From NCBI GenBank assembly GCA_016187945.1, contig JACPIT010000010.1:62001-126000 (forward strand): a stretch of 64,000 nucleotides of DNA, in the 5' to 3' direction. How positions within the stretch are numbered: position 1 is the first letter of the stretch; each line of letters starts with the position of its first letter. Position numbers and translations under genes: made by a program. The notes under the pieces are model-generated. The model searched no databases and had not been told where the DNA came from. It worked only from the letters and a program-made list of their open reading frames with translations. The DNA comes from Opitutia bacterium. Its GTDB lineage: Bacteria; Verrucomicrobiota; Verrucomicrobiia; Opitutales; Opitutaceae. Of the stretch, positions 63,201 through 64,000 are shown piece by piece.

Positions 63201-64000
63201 CGAGCGAGCGAGTCGTTGCGCGACTGGTAATCGGCGACGCTGCGCCAGAGCAGCGACTTGTCGGTTTGGCCGAAGGACGTGTAGCGCGTCTCGGAAACTT
63301 TCTCGTCAGGCTGAATCGTGGCGACGAGGCGGTTTTCCGCATCGTAGACGTAGCGCGTCACGATGTCCTCGGTTCCGCCCTCGGGTAGCGTTCGGCGCGC
63401 GATGCTCGCGATCATGTTTTCCTGTGCATCGTAGAGCGAGCGCGTGGTGCGGAGGATGGTCGCAGAGGCGTTGGCCGGATCGGAACCGGCGGCGCCGGCG
63501 GGATCGGTGACAGTGACCGCGACTTCCTTCACTGCGCCCGGATAAGTGGCGTCGGAGAACGCGTAGTTGTAGGTGTGGCTGGTGACGTTGCCGAGGGCGT
63601 CGGTGATCGTGTCGAGCGTGCCGTCGGAGTTGTAGGTGTAGGTTGTGGTCGAGGGCGCGCTGCTACCCGCGGCGATCGTGTGCGTGAGCAGGTTGTTGGT
63701 CGTCGCGTCGTAGCTGAACGTCTGCACGCGGCCATCGGGGTCGGTGATCTGCGTGGGAGCGCTGCGGGCGTTGTAGATCGTCGACGTGGTGTGGCCGGTG
63801 GTCGGGTGCGCGGGATCGTCGCTCGCGCTGGCGCCGGTGGTTTCGACGACGACGTTGCCCTGCGCATCGTAAGCCATCGACTTCACGTTGCCGTAGTGAT
63901 CGGTCTCGGTCTTCACGCGATCCGAGTCGGCGTAATAGCTGTAGCTCGTGCGTGCGCCGAGCGGGTCGATCTTGAGCGTAACGTTGCCGCGATCGTCGTA
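60269..64000 (-). CDS. RHS/YD-repeat polymorphic toxin with C-terminal URI/GIY-YIG-like nuclease tip (5' end outside window)
   Basis: At least 1244 residues, open to the right edge. Dozens of YD repeats ('YDALNRL', 'YDAFGNLLHR') form the cocoon-like shell. The RHS core 'RGERFDTDLGQYYLRARFYNQ' and 'HKYLYAHASPVRFNDPTGN' end near 60870. Beyond it come two hydrophobic stretches ('VAVTVAAIATIYAIAKPVV', 'AIIYAGITGGAILL'), then a tip of about 85 residues: 'GYTLRNRSTGEILKFGETT', 'AEMVFERHGSKL' and 'GKRPPLNKSDY'. The Y/G-rich opening strands and 'KFGET' fit the URI/GIY-YIG nuclease fold used by several polymorphic toxins. Heptamer DNA repeats are inserted in frame at three places. The cognate immunity gene follows. 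Nuclease activity is inferred. Confidence 0.88.
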   Translation of the reverse strand, partial: YDDRGNVTLKIDPLGARTSYSYYADSDRVKTETDHYGNVKSMAYDAQGNVVVETTGASASDDPAHPTTGHTTSTIYNARSAPTQITDPDGRVQTFSYDATTNNLLTHTIAAGSSAPSTTTYTYNSDGTLDTITDALGNVTSHTYNYAFSDATYPGAVKEVAVTVTDPAGAAGSDPANASATILRTTRSLYDAQENMIASIARRTLPEGGTEDIVTRYVYDAENRLVATIQPDEKVSETRYTSFGQTDKSLLWRSVADYQSRNDSLARITSYGYDARGNQTTVTHPDGATETSSFDLENRRQWTEDALGRRTSFQYDDVGRLRFTIQPDATPANTADNPYTETVYDLVGHVTDTYDELRHRTSVVYFPDGTPDAGRRKQSIQHLTLNSQPSTLITSYSYDASGNVRFVTDPRGNTVETRYDDHGRASTVVYPATDEHPSTQTVTTYNALGQRIAATDQEGKVTRYRYDGLGRLVEVRQYLDQSLAAGDFNFNLAPSTANLVSTRFAYDELGNQLTQTDARGHTTSYRYDTLGRRVKRTLPDVAFESLQYDEWGNLWKRTDFKGYTTTFLYDVRNRLTEKQADPSHPSLIYSHAPDKITYGYDATGNRTDATVEKGTTMLYAEDTPVDERNRRAHKDTALGKLTYAYYANSQLESITSSNSDGIKLGYRYDDANRLAYVDDTSALSALNSQPSTTSYTYNANGSLETITAPNNVVHTYGYDALNRLRTLNVARDTTSLHSYEYKLRASGHRRQIVENGTRTTTFDYDDLYRLTGETVASDSHGNNGAVTYGLDKVGNRESRTSQISNLSSQVGLSYNARDWLNTDTYDANGNTLTSTLSNVPNADVYDFEDRLIIRRKPDGTTVNLSYDADGILRQKTLFNAAATLVSATGYFTDAVNPTGYAQVLEERINTASGTTVKLYAYGNDLISQSTSLNSQPSTLNYYTYDGLASVRELTDASGSITDAYDYDAFGNLLHRVGSTVSDHLYRGERFDTDLGQYYLRARFYNQSTGRFWNHDTYEGSAADPTSLHKYLYAHASPVRFNDPTGNFTLVEVAVTVAAIATIYAIAKPVVRGALEGVFEKIGIDPYSPVSVTSLGNYEDALELMDDFGLTEGDFSGNLLAQAFIDLSSDAIIYAGITGGAILLTAESQVALPQVQKVHGNSLKTTKPAIGYTLRNRSTGEILKFGETTRGLKRYSKKYLKAIDAEMVFERHGSKLDMHTWQHQRILEYKSKFGKRPPLNKSDY
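61181..61209. repeat. Heptamer repeat array 1 in RHS gene
   Basis: On minus, four units of CTCAAC(T/C)C phase encode 'SLNSQPSTLN' just before 'YYTYDG'. Confidence 0.8.
61926..61954. repeat. Heptamer repeat array 2 in RHS gene
   Basis: The same 7-nt periodic sequence encodes 'ALNSQPSTTS' just before 'YTYNANG'. Confidence 0.8.
62825..62850. repeat. Heptamer repeat array 3 in RHS gene
   Basis: The same family encodes 'TLNSQPSTLI' just before 'TSYSYDASG'. Confidence 0.8.

Overview
The window is very GC-rich and reads as a chromosomal segment of a polysaccharide-degrading Verrucomicrobiota bacterium, most likely a member of the Opitutaceae. This is inferred from gene content only: a TonB-dependent receptor with the typical 'VVLSPFTV' box region, a sodium/solute symporter, four Gfo/Idh/MocA oxidoreductases, a delta-60/Ig giant secreted protein, a DUF6250 protein, and many CAZymes with signal peptides. 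There is no rRNA, complete tRNA or CRISPR array.

Layout. (1) 1-6816, minus: a giant secreted repeat protein that runs off the left edge, with a small secreted partner. (2) 7144-10136, plus: an AsnB-type amidotransferase and a GT4 glycosyltransferase. (3) 10464-13970, minus: a symporter, oxidoreductase and L-rhamnose mutarotase operon, divergent from another oxidoreductase and a CE12 rhamnogalacturonan acetylesterase on plus (14448-17344). (4) 17345-19078: a graveyard of repeats, with a truncated integron-type integrase and a GIY-YIG remnant. (5) 19079-24238, minus: a GH112 phosphorylase and a GH2 enzyme. (6) 24479-37139, plus: a hemicellulase run GH3, GH51, GH31, GH115, GH43-GH43 and GH43-CBM32, the last four nearly touching or overlapping by ATGA. 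(7) 37168-41149: a Tat-exported YetA/PL26-like rhamnogalacturonan exolyase, divergent from a LacI-type regulator. (8) 41427-44382: a surface-sugar cassette (polyprenyl-phosphate GT2, WecD-like, WecE-like) flanked by a 46-bp direct repeat of the lacI 3' end. (9) 44692-50021: a double CE12 esterase, a GH2 beta-galactosidase and a DUF6250 protein. (10) 50139-52630: a complete IS66 element with a perfect 8-bp target duplication. (11) 52921-59583: TonB receptor, oxidoreductase, di-haem peroxidase. (12) 59861-64000, minus: an RHS polymorphic toxin, running off the right edge, with its immunity gene.

The metabolic theme is plant cell wall breakdown. The plus-strand run matches glucuronoarabinoxylan and xyloglucan side chains. 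GH112, RhaM, three CE12 domains, the YetA-like lyase, GH2 and the symporter match rhamnogalacturonan-I, releasing galactosyl-rhamnose and rhamnose for import and phosphorolysis. Neither substrate is proven here.

The second theme is small repeats. Palindromes with GTAG heads (REP-like), 8-10-nt periodic intergenic repeats, heptamer arrays inside the RHS gene and an AT-rich palindrome inserted twice in frame in a GH43 gene all occur within 64 kb. These, the RHS toxin tip and the lacI-flanked cassette are the most interesting items.
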